64,000 nucleotides of DNA from an uncultured Pelagibacteraceae bacterium (GTDB lineage Bacteria; Pseudomonadota; Alphaproteobacteria; Pelagibacterales; Pelagibacteraceae), in contig CACHPE010000002.1 of NCBI GenBank assembly GCA_902581605.1, positions 1-64,000 on the forward strand, read 5' to 3'. The stretch's first letter is position 1; the number at the start of each line of letters is the position of its first letter. Made by a program: the position numbers and the translations under genes. Below the pieces are notes generated by a model that was not told the origin of the DNA, did no database searches, and was given only the letters and a program-made list of their open reading frames with translations. Below are positions 28,596 to 37,710 of this stretch, in pieces.

Positions 28596-29255
28596 TTATT
28601 TTAATTTTAATAAATTAATATTTTTTTTTATATCTCCATCGTTACTTTTGAAAACTGTAGTACCAGAAACAAGAATGTTCGCACCAGCATCAATTGCACT
28701 TTTACAGTTATCAAAATTGATTCCACCATCAATTTCTATGTCATAATCTAACTTTTTTTGTTCTCTTATTTTTTTTAATTCTTTAATTTTATCTAAAACA
28801 TTGGGCATAAATTTTTGCCCTCCGAATCCAGGATTTACACTCATAATTAAAACTAAATCTATTTGATCTAATAAATCTAAAACTAAATCAATTTTAGTTT
28901 CAGGATTAAGTGAAACTCCAACTTTTTTATTTTTTTCTTTTATTTTTTTAATTGAATCTTCTAAATTATCAGTTGCTTCAGGATGAATAGTAATTATATC
29001 TGCTCCAGCTTCAGCATAAGCGTCTATATATTTATGAACTGGTGATATCATTAAGTGAACATCAAATTTTAATGAGCAATGTTTTCGAAGAGCTTTAATT
29101 ACAGGTGGTCCTATAGTTAAATTAGGAACAAAATGACCATCCATGACATCCACATGAATCATATCAGCTCCCCCTTCTTCGAGTCTTTTAATTTCAGAAC
29201 CTAATTGACTAAAGTCAGCTGATAAAATTGATGGTGAAATTTGTATATTTTTCAT
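28596..29255 (-). CDS. rpe: Ribulose-phosphate 3-epimerase
   Basis: Interconverts ribulose 5-phosphate and xylulose 5-phosphate in the pentose phosphate pathway. It is a 219-residue (beta/alpha)8 barrel with ISPSILSADFSQLG, the metal His/Asp in HVDVMDGHFVPNLTIGPPV, MSVNPGFGGQKF, and VDGGIN in the form IEIDGGINFDN. No Shine-Dalgarno is visible; instead a hairpin runs up to the start codon (29255-29280). It begins the run rpe, heparinase-like, purH. Confidence 0.96.
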   Translation of the reverse strand: MKNIQISPSILSADFSQLGSEIKRLEEGGADMIHVDVMDGHFVPNLTIGPPVIKALRKHCSLKFDVHLMISPVHKYIDAYAEAGADIITIHPEATDNLEDSIKKIKEKNKKVGVSLNPETKIDLVLDLLDQIDLVLIMSVNPGFGGQKFMPNVLDKIKELKKIREQKKLDYDIEIDGGINFDNCKSAIDAGANILVSGTTVFKSNDGDIKKNINLLKLK

Positions 29256-29280
29256 TGATTACTAGATTAACTAGTATCAA
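29255..29280 (-). promoter_or_regulatory. Imperfect inverted repeat abutting the rpe start codon
   Basis: Plus-strand TTGATTACTAG, ATTA, ACTAGTATCAA: about 10 pairs with one bulged T and a small AT loop. Read on the minus strand it forms a hairpin whose 3' arm ends at the rpe ATG. It could limit translation initiation or be an operator. It is not GC-rich and has no T-run, so it is not a clear terminator. Confidence 0.4.
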
Positions 29281-29289
29281 TTTTAAAAA

Positions 29290-29640
29290 TTAAAATGAAT
29301 TAAAAAATTGATAAATTTGTCTAGAAATTTCACTTTCCAAAGGAAATGATAACATTCCCATCACCGAATATCCTAAGATCCAAGGCATCAGATAAAATCT
29401 AATCATGTAGAAAAACCAAGCAACATACAAGGGCACCAATGGCCCAATGATAAATGAGGGTGTTATTGGTTTAAATAATTTTATTAGAGGATTGGTGTAT
29501 TTTACAAATACTCTCATGAAAAAGAATTGTGAGTCTTCTTTTTGAAAAATGTTCATCGCTACTCTTCCAATAAGAGTCCACATGATGATCCCGAGCAAAT
29601 AATCAATAAAATATATTAAAGGATGAAAATTCGCTGACAT
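29290..29640 (-). CDS. Small integral membrane protein, possibly YggT-like
   Basis: A 116-residue protein with about three hydrophobic segments: residues 8-28, 60-82 and 85-102. The middle holds RVFVKYTNPLIKLFKPITP, which faintly resembles the YggT pattern of a membrane helix followed by a DP-x-x-x-P-x-R segment, but I would not insist on it. It lies 34 bases upstream of rpe on the same strand and downstream of the symporter terminator, so it has its own promoter or belongs to the rpe operon. Function unknown. Confidence 0.65.
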   Translation of the reverse strand: MSANFHPLIYFIDYLLGIIMWTLIGRVAMNIFQKEDSQFFFMRVFVKYTNPLIKLFKPITPSFIIGPLVPLYVAWFFYMIRFYLMPWILGYSVMGMLSFPLESEISRQIYQFFNSF

Positions 29641-29670
29641 TCAAAATTTATATTGGAAAATTTATTGAAA

Positions 29671-29700
29671 TAAAAGGGGCGAAATTAATCGCCCCTTTTA
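29671..29700 (-). terminator. Intrinsic terminator of the symporter operon
   Basis: A perfect 11-pair stem, TAAAAGGGGCG with CGCCCCTTTTA, and loop AAATTAAT. On the minus strand the stem is followed by TTTTATTTCAATAAA, a T-rich run. It begins 9 bases past the stop of the sodium/solute symporter gene. It is the only convincing intrinsic terminator I found in the window. Confidence 0.9.
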
Positions 29701-29709
29701 AAAGATTAT

Positions 29710-31521
29710 TTAGTGTGATTTACCAAGAATTGATTTACCACTCGGTACACGTACGTCATCAACCATTTTTTGAGTAGCTTTATCTGGTTCTGCAGTCATT
29801 AAACTAACTACTACCATTAAAACTAAACTAACAGCTGATCCGAAGATACCAAATGTTAACTGTGTAATTCCTAGGAAACCACTTCCACCAGTTCGTACCC
29901 AAACTAAGTACCACGCACCGGCGATTAGACCACCTAGCATACCAGCAATCGCACCTTGTCTATTAGCTCTCTTCCACCATACACCAAGCACAAGTGGGAA
30001 GAACAATCCAGACATCGCAAAATCAAAAGCCCAGATAACCGAACCTAAGATTCCTTGTATCTCCATTGCTGCAATAGTTGCTCCAGCAAAACCAATTATT
30101 ACAAGTAATACCCTTGCAACAAGTAGTCGTTTTGCAGTTTCCGCTTTTGGATCAATGATCTTATAGTAAACATCATGTGATATAGCGTTTGCAATCGCTA
30201 GAATCAAACCATCGGCAGTAGACATGGCAGCTGCCATACCCCCTGCAGCAACTAGACCTGAAATTACATAAGGTAATCCAGCTATCTCTGGTGTTGCTAA
30301 TACAACGGCTTTACCACCCATGAAGAACTCATTTAATTCGAGAGTTCCATTTCCGTTAAAGTCGCTGATAAACATTAGGTTTGCTTGGTTCCAGTTTTGG
30401 TACCAGTCTATTGCTTCCACTTCTGCAAATGTCTTACCGATAATACCTGTTGGTAAATTCGGGTCGATCAATGATAACTTAGATAAAGTAGCTAACATTG
30501 GAGCAGAAGAATAAAGTAGGAAGATAAAGAATAATGACCAACCTACTGATTTTCTAGCTGCTTTTACACTTGGAGTAGTAAAGTATCTCATCATCACGTG
30601 CGGTAATGATGCTGTTCCCATCATCATCGCTAATGCTAATGAAATAAATGCCCAAGGTGTAGCGTTCACTGCAGAGTGAGCTTTAGTTATTCCTGCTAAG
30701 CCTTTAGGTACTGATTTTAGATCAGCAGCTGCGTTTTTAACAAAACCAAACTGTTGTTCTAATTCACCAATTCTAGCTACCTCGTCAGCTAACATAAAGT
30801 GAGGGAAGAAACCCGCACCCATTTTGTTACTGATCCAGAATACTGGAAGTAGGTAAGCTATAATCAGTACGATATATTGTGCAACCTGTGTCCAAGTTAC
30901 CCCTCTCATACCACCTAACATTGAACATAATAAAATACTTATTAGTCCAACATAAACTGCGTATTGGAATGGGATATCAAGTGCAACAGATGCAATAGTA
31001 CCTGTAGCGTTAATTTGTGCAGTCACATACGTAAATGAAGCAACAGTTAAAACTACAACTGCGCTAAATCTAGCTAAATTACCACCGTATCTAGTACCTA
31101 TAAAATCTGGAACTGTATAACAGCCAAATTTTCTTAAGTATGGTGCTAATAAAGATGCAACAAGCACGTAACCACCAGTCCAACCTACAAGTAGAGCCAT
31201 ATAGCCGTAACCTTTAAAGTAAATACCACCCGCCATTGCAACGAATGAAGCACCAGACATCCAGTCTGCTGCAGTCGCCATTCCGTTGAAGACTGTTGGT
31301 ACTTGCCTTCCAGCTACGTAATATGCATCTGCTTGGGCTGTTCTTGATAGCCAACCGATTAATGCATAGATGAATACAGTAAAAGCAACGAAAGCGATAC
31401 CAATCGCTTTAGCTGTCATACCCATCTGTTCAGCAATTGCCATAATGATTATGAAACCTATAAATCCTCCGGTATAGATCCCGTAAACTTTAGGCAAATT
31501 ATCTATGAAATTACCTTTCAT
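29710..31521 (-). CDS. Sodium/solute symporter, acetate-permease type (ActP-like)
   Basis: SSS-family permease of 603 residues with about 13 membrane segments, of the subfamily that is paired with a DUF4212 small subunit. Marks seen: YYVAGRQVPTVFNGMATAADWMSG, LPHVMMRYFTTPSVKAARKS, and SGLVAAGGMAAAMSTADGL (sodium-site region). An insertion of about 60 residues in the middle includes DFNGNGTLELNEFFMGG, which reads like an EF-hand Ca loop (D-x-N-x-N-x-T-x-x-x-x-E). Base composition is clearly less AT-rich than in the neighbours, which suggests high expression. Acetate or a related short carboxylate is the likely substrate given acs nearby. Confidence 0.9.
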   Translation of the reverse strand: MKGNFIDNLPKVYGIYTGGFIGFIIIMAIAEQMGMTAKAIGIAFVAFTVFIYALIGWLSRTAQADAYYVAGRQVPTVFNGMATAADWMSGASFVAMAGGIYFKGYGYMALLVGWTGGYVLVASLLAPYLRKFGCYTVPDFIGTRYGGNLARFSAVVVLTVASFTYVTAQINATGTIASVALDIPFQYAVYVGLISILLCSMLGGMRGVTWTQVAQYIVLIIAYLLPVFWISNKMGAGFFPHFMLADEVARIGELEQQFGFVKNAAADLKSVPKGLAGITKAHSAVNATPWAFISLALAMMMGTASLPHVMMRYFTTPSVKAARKSVGWSLFFIFLLYSSAPMLATLSKLSLIDPNLPTGIIGKTFAEVEAIDWYQNWNQANLMFISDFNGNGTLELNEFFMGGKAVVLATPEIAGLPYVISGLVAAGGMAAAMSTADGLILAIANAISHDVYYKIIDPKAETAKRLLVARVLLVIIGFAGATIAAMEIQGILGSVIWAFDFAMSGLFFPLVLGVWWKRANRQGAIAGMLGGLIAGAWYLVWVRTGGSGFLGITQLTFGIFGSAVSLVLMVVVSLMTAEPDKATQKMVDDVRVPSGKSILGKSH

Positions 31522-31781
31522 TATTCGTCCTCTCTTTCGCTAAAGCCGAACTCTTCATCGATTTTTTCTTGTCTATTCGCAAACCAGAAAATCAAGATTA
31601 CGAATGCACCAAGAGATCCCTGACATGTAAACCAGTATGTCCATGGATAACCGAAAGGTCCTGTGACCTCGTTCATTTCAGCTCCAAAGAGAAAGATGCC
31701 AATTGAGAAAACAAACCAGATTGCTAGTGTTATAAATAACAATCCCCTGGTTTTTTCCCAGTGTTTTTGTTGATTTGACAT
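31521..31781 (-). CDS. DUF4212 small subunit of the sodium/solute symporter
   Basis: An 86-residue protein with two membrane segments (about 14-34 and 50-66), beginning KHWEKTRGLLFITLAIWF and with FGYPWTYWFTCQGS between the helices. DUF4212 proteins are encoded directly before ActP-like SSS permeases and are regarded as a small partner. Its stop overlaps the permease start (TAATG). Upstream the minus strand reads AGAGAGG six bases before the ATG, a good ribosome binding site where most genes here have none. Confidence 0.9.
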   Translation of the reverse strand: MSNQQKHWEKTRGLLFITLAIWFVFSIGIFLFGAEMNEVTGPFGYPWTYWFTCQGSLGAFVILIFWFANRQEKIDEEFGFSEREDE

Positions 31782-31916
31782 TTATACCTCTCTATTTAGT
31801 TATAACTGATTGAAACCATAACCATTATGAAGGTTTTGAAAAGACCTAAAATTCACCATATTAGGTACTTATTTACTTACTTTTTTAAGATATAATTGGC
31901 GCACATACAAATTTAC

Positions 31917-32540
31917 ATGGGAAAATACAAATTAACTTGGAGAGACATAAAATTTGAGGATTTCAAAACATATTTATTCGCCATGTTTAAGGCGTTTATT
32001 CCAAAGAAAAAAATAAAAACTTTAGACGAATTAGAACAATTTATTCAAACTAAATCTGCCTGGGCTACTCAAGTTACTTTATATAATTATCTAAAAACTA
32101 GAATGGGAACAAGATATGTTCTTCATTTTGATAATGATGAATTTATGTCATCAGTAAATCTTGCTAAATGGAATATTTATTCAGTTGCATTACAAGATTT
32201 AACTTTTTTTACATTTTCATATTTAAAAGTTAATTTTAATTATCAGGATATTCATAAAGCAAACGAAATTTTCAATAAAATTTTAGATGACGAAATTTCT
32301 AATAAGATGCCGTTAGATATTATTGATGAAGCTAGGAAAAGTTTTGATGAACGATTAAACAAAATAAATTGGGATGTTTATTATCAAGACTTACCTTTTA
32401 ATCCTAGTGCACTCTCTTTATATAAATGGGCTCCAATTGCAGAGGAATTAAAAACTTTAGATCGAAAGATTGTTTTAAATTCGATGATTTTAAAATGGGA
32501 TGTTGTTAAACAAGAATTTAAAGATTTAATACAGTTTTAA
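31917..32540 (+). CDS. Conserved-looking soluble protein of unknown function
   Basis: I do not recognise this 207-residue protein. It has no membrane segment or signal peptide, is rich in Tyr, Phe and Trp, and contains [40 protein letters not shown] and [21 protein letters not shown] start it at ATG 31917; the frame runs back to a TTG at 31896 that adds seven poor residues. It is divergent from the symporter operon and converges on acs with a shared TTAA stop. Composition and codon use match the rest of the window. Confidence 0.75.
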   Translation: MGKYKLTWRDIKFEDFKTYLFAMFKAFIPKKKIKTLDELEQFIQTKSAWATQVTLYNYLKTRMGTRYVLHFDNDEFMSSVNLAKWNIYSVALQDLTFFTFSYLKVNFNYQDIHKANEIFNKILDDEISNKMPLDIIDEARKSFDERLNKINWDVYYQDLPFNPSALSLYKWAPIAEELKTLDRKIVLNSMILKWDVVKQEFKDLIQF

Positions 32541-34633
32541 ATATTTTTTCTATTTTCAACCAAACTATCAACAACACTTGGATCTGCTAGAGTAGTTGTG
32601 TCTCCTAATTCACCATGCTCATTAGCAGCAATCTTTCTTAGAATTCTTCTCATTATTTTTCCTGATCTTGTTTTAGGAAGACCTGGAGTAAAATGAATTA
32701 GATCTGGAGTTGCTAAAGGACCAATTTGTTTTCTAACCCAAAGTTTTAGATCTCTTTCTAGTTCACCAGTTTCGCTCTCTCCTGCATTTAAGGTTACATA
32801 GCAATACAAACCATTACCTTTAATATCATGGGGGTAACCAACTACAGCAGCTTCAGCTACTTTTGGATGAGCAACAAAAGCACTTTCAATTTCAGCTGTT
32901 CCAAGATTATGTCCTGAAACGATAATCACATCATCTACTCGACCAGTGATCCAGTAATATCCATCTTTATCTCTTCGACATCCATCTCCTGTGAAATATT
33001 TTCCGTTAAATTGAGAAAAGTATGTATCGATAAATCTTTGATGATCTCCATAAACAGTTCTCATTTGTCCAGGCCATGATTGAGCAATACATAATCTTCC
33101 TTCTCCAGCTCCTTTAATTTCTTTACCGTTTTTATCAACAAGGACTGGCTTAATTCCATAGAAAGGTTTTGTTGCAGATCCAGGTTTAAGAGGAATAGCA
33201 CCTGTCTGAGGAGCAATCATTATACCTCCAGTTTCCGTTTGCCACCATGTGTCTACAATTGGGCATTTAGAATTACCTACAGTTTTATAATACCACATCC
33301 AAGCTTCTGGATTTATTGGTTCTCCCACTGTTCCTAAAAGTTTAAGTGATTTTCTAGATGTTTTCTTAACAGGTTTATCTCCCTCACGCATTAAAGCTCT
33401 GATTGCAGTTGGTGCTGTATAGAAAGTATTTACTTTATATTTATCAACTATTTGCCACCACCTAGAACTATCGGGATAATTTGGAATTCCCTCAAACATT
33501 ATGGTGGTTGCACCATTCGAAAGTGGTCCATAAATTATGTAACTATGTCCAGTTACCCAGCCAATATCAGCAGTACACCAATAAATATCTTTTGGTTTGT
33601 AGTTGAAAATATATTGATGTGTCATTGATGCATAAACCATATAACCGCCAGTAGTATGAAGAACTCCTTTAGGTTTACCTGTTGAACCCGAAGTATATAA
33701 AATAAACAAAGGATCTTCAGCGTCCATTTCCTCAGGTTCACAATTATTTGGAACGTCTTTAATTAAATCATGAAACCAAACATCTCTATTCTGATCCCAG
33801 TTTATGTAATTACCTGTTCGTTTTACAACAATACATTTCTTAACATTTGGACAACTCATTAAAGCTTCATCGACTGTATATTTCAATGGAATAGTTTTTC
33901 CTCCACGCACTCCTTCATCTGCAGTAATTATGTATTCAGACTCGCAATCATTCACTCTTCCCGAAATAGAATCTGCTGAAAAACCTCCAAATATAATCGA
34001 ATGAACTGCACCAATTCTTACACAAGCTAACATCAAAATTGCTAACTCTGGTATCATTGTTAAATAAATTGTTACGCGATCCCCTTTTTTAATTCCTAAT
34101 TTTTTTAAACCATTTGCTGCTTTAGAAACTTTTTGGTGAAGTTGTTTATAAGAAATTTTTTGACTATCTTTTGGATCATCTCCTACCCAAATAATAGCTG
34201 TTTTATCTTTTTTATCTTTTAGATGTCGATCAATACAATTCGCTGAAGCATTTAAAGTGCCATCTTCAAACCATTTAATTTTGACTTCTTTAGTACTGTA
34301 TTTTACATCTTTAATTTTTTTATAAGGTTTGATCCAGGTAATTCTTTTTCCTTCTTTTCTCCAAAATTCATCATTACTCTTTATAGATTGAGAATATTTT
34401 TGTTGATATTTACTTTTATTTGCTAAGCTACTTTTAACCCATTCTGGTTTTGTTTTAATAACCACTTCAGGAGGTGTATTTTCGTTTTCTTTTTTTGCTT
34501 TAATTTTTTTCTTTATTTTTTTTGAGGATTTTTTTCTAACTTTAGATCTTTTCTTTACCTTTTTTGAAGTTTTTTTTCTAACTTTAGACTTCTTTTTTCT
34601 TACCTTGCTTTTCTTTTTCTTTTTTTTTGGCAT
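32537..34633 (-). CDS. acs: Acetyl-CoA synthetase with a lysine-rich N-terminal tail
   Basis: AMP-forming acetate:CoA ligase. The catalytic part, from about residue 60, has the usual size and marks: [35 protein letters not shown] (AMP/ATP loop), [26 protein letters not shown] and the acetylatable Lys in [14 protein letters not shown]. It has 698 residues against about 650 for the family. The extra part is residues 1-48, 32 of which are Lys or Arg, with three copies of SKVRKK at 9-14, 16-21 and 30-35. No other in-frame Met occurs before the core. It works with the symporter pair at 29710-31781. Confidence 0.95.
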   Translation of the reverse strand: MPKKKKKKSKVRKKKSKVRKKTSKKVKKRSKVRKKSSKKIKKKIKAKKENENTPPEVVIKTKPEWVKSSLANKSKYQQKYSQSIKSNDEFWRKEGKRITWIKPYKKIKDVKYSTKEVKIKWFEDGTLNASANCIDRHLKDKKDKTAIIWVGDDPKDSQKISYKQLHQKVSKAANGLKKLGIKKGDRVTIYLTMIPELAILMLACVRIGAVHSIIFGGFSADSISGRVNDCESEYIITADEGVRGGKTIPLKYTVDEALMSCPNVKKCIVVKRTGNYINWDQNRDVWFHDLIKDVPNNCEPEEMDAEDPLFILYTSGSTGKPKGVLHTTGGYMVYASMTHQYIFNYKPKDIYWCTADIGWVTGHSYIIYGPLSNGATTIMFEGIPNYPDSSRWWQIVDKYKVNTFYTAPTAIRALMREGDKPVKKTSRKSLKLLGTVGEPINPEAWMWYYKTVGNSKCPIVDTWWQTETGGIMIAPQTGAIPLKPGSATKPFYGIKPVLVDKNGKEIKGAGEGRLCIAQSWPGQMRTVYGDHQRFIDTYFSQFNGKYFTGDGCRRDKDGYYWITGRVDDVIIVSGHNLGTAEIESAFVAHPKVAEAAVVGYPHDIKGNGLYCYVTLNAGESETGELERDLKLWVRKQIGPLATPDLIHFTPGLPKTRSGKIMRRILRKIAANEHGELGDTTTLADPSVVDSLVENRKNI

Positions 34634-34649
34634 AGGTGATTTTTTTTTT

Positions 34650-35063
34650 TTAAATTCTACTCATGTTATTTATAATTTTCCAGCTTTTATAATCAACAGG
34701 CATTACAGAAAGCCTACTTTGCTTTATTAGAGCTAAGTGGCTTAAATCCTTATTTTTTTTGATATTTTCAAGTGTTACAGGCTTTGAAAATTTACTTTTA
34801 AATTGAACAGTCACAGCAACAAACCTACCTGTCTTGTCAGTTTTATCTATATAATACTCTTTGGTGACTTTTACGATTCCAACTATTTCTTTTCCAATGT
34901 TTGAATGATAGAAAAAACAAAGATCATCTTTTTTCATACTCTTTAAGTTCTTTGCAGCTTGATAATTTCTTACACCATCCCAAGGTGCACCTTTAATTCC
35001 AGCTTTTTTTTGCTGGTCAATTGACCAAACATTTGGTTCAGATTTTAGTAACCAATATTTCAT
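34650..35063 (-). CDS. EVE-domain protein
   Basis: A 137-residue member of the EVE (PUA-like) family, related to thymocyte nuclear protein 1, which reads modified bases or RNA. Marks: the start [15 protein letters not shown], then [37 protein letters not shown] and [14 protein letters not shown] longer frame to 35162 exists, but its first 33 residues have no family resemblance and overlap the divergent 2OG-oxygenase gene, so I use the Met at 35063. Confidence 0.9.
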   Translation of the reverse strand: MKYWLLKSEPNVWSIDQQKKAGIKGAPWDGVRNYQAAKNLKSMKKDDLCFFYHSNIGKEIVGIVKVTKEYYIDKTDKTGRFVAVTVQFKSKFSKPVTLENIKKNKDLSHLALIKQSRLSVMPVDYKSWKIINNMSRI

Positions 35064-35114
35064 TTTAATTAGATAACCTATTGTAACATAATTATAAATT
35101 GATAATCTTAAAAT

Positions 35115-35657
35115 ATGAGAGAAGCACCATATATATTTGGAAAAATTTATAATTTCGAGCAAGTTAAGGAAATTAACAATGTGATAAAGGAAAATTTTAT
35201 TGAGGGTGAAGATAATTATGCAAGAGGTGCAGAAAAAACCTCAGATGTTAAGTTTGTAAGATTTGGGCAAATTCAAAGACTTATGGGTCCTTTTCTGGAT
35301 TTTTGTTATACTTCAAATATAAATTATTTTGGATTTGATCTACATCCAATCACTTCACAAAAAAGATTAAATTATAATATTTACAGTATAGGAACAGAAT
35401 ATAATTGGCATATAGATGCAGTTTCAAAACATCCAGTAAGGGATATTAAACTTACAGCTTTGCTCAATTTATCTGAAGAGCCTTATGAAGGAGGAGAGTT
35501 GCAACTGTTTAAAACTTTAGTAATAGCTTGTAAAGAATTTAACGAACCAGGAAGTGCAATTATTTTTCCATCATTCACAAACCATAAAGTCAATAAAGTT
35601 ACTTCTGGTTCAAGAAATACGCTAGCCCTATGGATGTCTGGGCCAAAATTTAGATAA
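35115..35657 (+). CDS. 2-oxoglutarate/Fe(II) dioxygenase (prolyl-hydroxylase-like)
   Basis: A 180-residue dioxygenase of the 2OG-FeII P4H type. The iron ligands are readable: His99 and Asp101 in YNWHIDAV and His157 in FTNHKVNKV, with Arg167 ten residues later to hold 2-oxoglutarate. The strand GGELQLF and the PGSAIIFPSF segment complete the jelly-roll. The substrate is unknown; relatives hydroxylate proteins or small molecules. It is divergent from the EVE gene and converges on tsaD. Confidence 0.87.
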   Translation: MREAPYIFGKIYNFEQVKEINNVIKENFIEGEDNYARGAEKTSDVKFVRFGQIQRLMGPFLDFCYTSNINYFGFDLHPITSQKRLNYNIYSIGTEYNWHIDAVSKHPVRDIKLTALLNLSEEPYEGGELQLFKTLVIACKEFNEPGSAIIFPSFTNHKVNKVTSGSRNTLALWMSGPKFR

Positions 35658-35663
35658 CCTAAA

Positions 35664-36737
35664 TTATAATTTTACTCCAGCACCTTTGAGAAAAGCTGCA
35701 TCTTCATCTAAGGGCCATCTAGGTTTTGCTGGGTAATTTAAATCATTAAATTGGTTTATTTTAAATTTTTCCAAACCTACCATTGCAATCATTGCTGCAT
35801 TATCTCCACAAAACTCTATAGGTGGAAAAATACTTTCATAATTATTTTCTTCACATAGATTAATTAACATAGACCTAATTTTTTTATTTGCTGCAACTCC
35901 TCCAGCAACAACGAAAATTTTTTCATTTAATTCATTTATTTTTTCAAATTCAGTAAAAGCAATCTTTGTTTTTTTATATAAAATTTCTTCAATTGTTTTT
36001 TGAAAAGATGCTGCAAGATTATATTTATCTTGTTCTGATTTAATTGTTTTGCTTATCTTCAAAATGGCAGTTTTTAGACCTGCAAAAGAAAGATTACATC
36101 CTCCTTTGTTGAAAATTGGTTTTGGTAAATCATATTTTTCTGGATCACCTTTTTTAGCTAAAATTTCTATTTGAGGTCCTCCTGGAAATTCTATTCCTAA
36201 AAGCTTTGCCGTTTTGTCAAACGCCTCACCTAATGCATCATCAATAGTTGTTCCTAATCTTTTATATTTACCAAGATTCTGAACACTTAAATATTGTGAG
36301 TGCCCACCTGAAATTAAAAGAAGTAAATATGGATAATTTAAATTTGTATTTAGTTTTGGACTTAAAGCATGTCCCTCTAAATGATTAACAGCAATAAAAG
36401 GTTTATTCATTGCTGTTGCGAAAGCTTTACCAAAACTTAGCCCAACTGATAAACAAACAATTAATCCAGGACCAGCGGTAGAAGCAACCGCATCTATCTC
36501 TTCAATTTTTCTACCACTTTCATCAATAGCTTTTTTTACAATCCAATCAATTTTTTCAATATGTGAACGTGCTGCCAACTCAGGGACCACTCCACCAAAC
36601 TCTTTATGAACTTCTACTTGACTTGAAACAATGTTGGATAAAACTACTGGTAATCCTTCTTCATTTTCAGTTATTAAAGAAGCTGCAGTTTCATCACAGC
36701 TAGATTCTATTCCAAGAATTAAGGGTTTTTTGTTCAT
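35664..36737 (-). CDS. tsaD: tRNA N6-threonylcarbamoyladenosine transferase TsaD
   Basis: Transfers threonylcarbamoyl to A37 of ANN-decoding tRNAs, with TsaB and TsaE (not in the window). It has 357 residues. The ASKHA fold shows LGIESSCDETAASL near the start, the metal motif AVNHLEGHALSP, LLISGGHSQ, GEAFDKTAKLLG, and VAGGVAANKKIR. It is divergent from hemC across a 54-base gap. Confidence 0.97.
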   Translation of the reverse strand: MNKKPLILGIESSCDETAASLITENEEGLPVVLSNIVSSQVEVHKEFGGVVPELAARSHIEKIDWIVKKAIDESGRKIEEIDAVASTAGPGLIVCLSVGLSFGKAFATAMNKPFIAVNHLEGHALSPKLNTNLNYPYLLLLISGGHSQYLSVQNLGKYKRLGTTIDDALGEAFDKTAKLLGIEFPGGPQIEILAKKGDPEKYDLPKPIFNKGGCNLSFAGLKTAILKISKTIKSEQDKYNLAASFQKTIEEILYKKTKIAFTEFEKINELNEKIFVVAGGVAANKKIRSMLINLCEENNYESIFPPIEFCGDNAAMIAMVGLEKFKINQFNDLNYPAKPRWPLDEDAAFLKGAGVKL

Positions 36738-36791
36738 TCAAATAGTTTTTAATAATTGTACAATCTTTATACAAGTAAGAAATAATTTTTT

Positions 36792-37709
36792 ATGAGAAAA
36801 AAAATAATAATTGGATCTAGGGGTAGTAAGCTTGCCTTACTTTACGCTCAACAAGCTAAAAATAAGATTATTGAAAATACCGACCTTGGTAATGAAGATA
36901 TTTTAATTAAATCAATTACAACTAAAGGTGACGAAGTACAGGATATAAGATTATCTGAGCTTGGTGGCAAAGGTTTGTTTTCTAGTAATATTGAAAAAGA
37001 ACTTCAGTTAAAAAATATTGACATTGCAGTCCATGCACTTAAAGATATGCCTGCTAATGAAACAAAAGGATTAACAACAGACTCTTTCCTTGAAAGAAAT
37101 GACCCTAGAGAGATTTTAATTACAAAGAACAAAAAAAAACTTAAAGACTTAGATCAAAAGTCAATTGTTGGCACTTCATCATATAGAAGAGAATTTCAAA
37201 TAAAAAAAATTAGACAAGATTTGAACTGTAAACTAATTAGAGGGAATATAGATACTAGAATTAAAAAATTGAATGAAGGGATGTATGATGCAATTATTTT
37301 GTCTTATGCTGGTATCAAATTTTTAAAATTTGAAAATGAAATCTCAGAAATTTTTTCAGCTGAAGAAATAATTCCTAGTGCAGGACAAGGCGTAATTGCT
37401 CTTCAGTGCAGGGAGAATGATGATGAGATAATTTCTATTTTAAACAAAATTAATCATGAGGAAACACATAAAAGGGCTCACCTTGAGAGGAATATTTTAA
37501 AAGTTTTAGATGGAGATTGTGAAACAGCAATTGGTGCTCATTCAGTGGTTGATGGAGATAAGATTACAGTGGAGGCTGAACTTTTTTCTTTAGATGGTAA
37601 ACAAAGGTTTTATGAAAAAAAAGTTGGTAATTTGAATGAGTTTAAAGAAATTGGTAAAGAGATTGGAATAGTTTTAAAAACAAAATCAAATAATTCATAT
37701 AAAAGATAA
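36792..37709 (+). CDS. hemC: Porphobilinogen deaminase (hydroxymethylbilane synthase)
   Basis: Polymerises four porphobilinogens into hydroxymethylbilane. It has 305 residues. Marks: IIGSRGSKLALLYAQQAK, HALKDMPA, KLIRGNIDTRIKKLNEG, and the Cys that carries the dipyrromethane cofactor in LDGDCETAIGAHS. One base separates it from hemD. With hemD here and hemE, hemH and hemJ about 31 kb away, the window carries five haem-pathway genes in two places. Confidence 0.97.
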   Translation: MRKKIIIGSRGSKLALLYAQQAKNKIIENTDLGNEDILIKSITTKGDEVQDIRLSELGGKGLFSSNIEKELQLKNIDIAVHALKDMPANETKGLTTDSFLERNDPREILITKNKKKLKDLDQKSIVGTSSYRREFQIKKIRQDLNCKLIRGNIDTRIKKLNEGMYDAIILSYAGIKFLKFENEISEIFSAEEIIPSAGQGVIALQCRENDDEIISILNKINHEETHKRAHLERNILKVLDGDCETAIGAHSVVDGDKITVEAELFSLDGKQRFYEKKVGNLNEFKEIGKEIGIVLKTKSNNSYKR

Positions 37710-37710
37710 T

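Noticed and set aside
35064-35162. Longer start for the EVE-domain gene
   Set aside because: The extra 33 residues overlap the divergent 2OG-oxygenase gene and do not look like the family; the protein family starts at [10 protein letters not shown].
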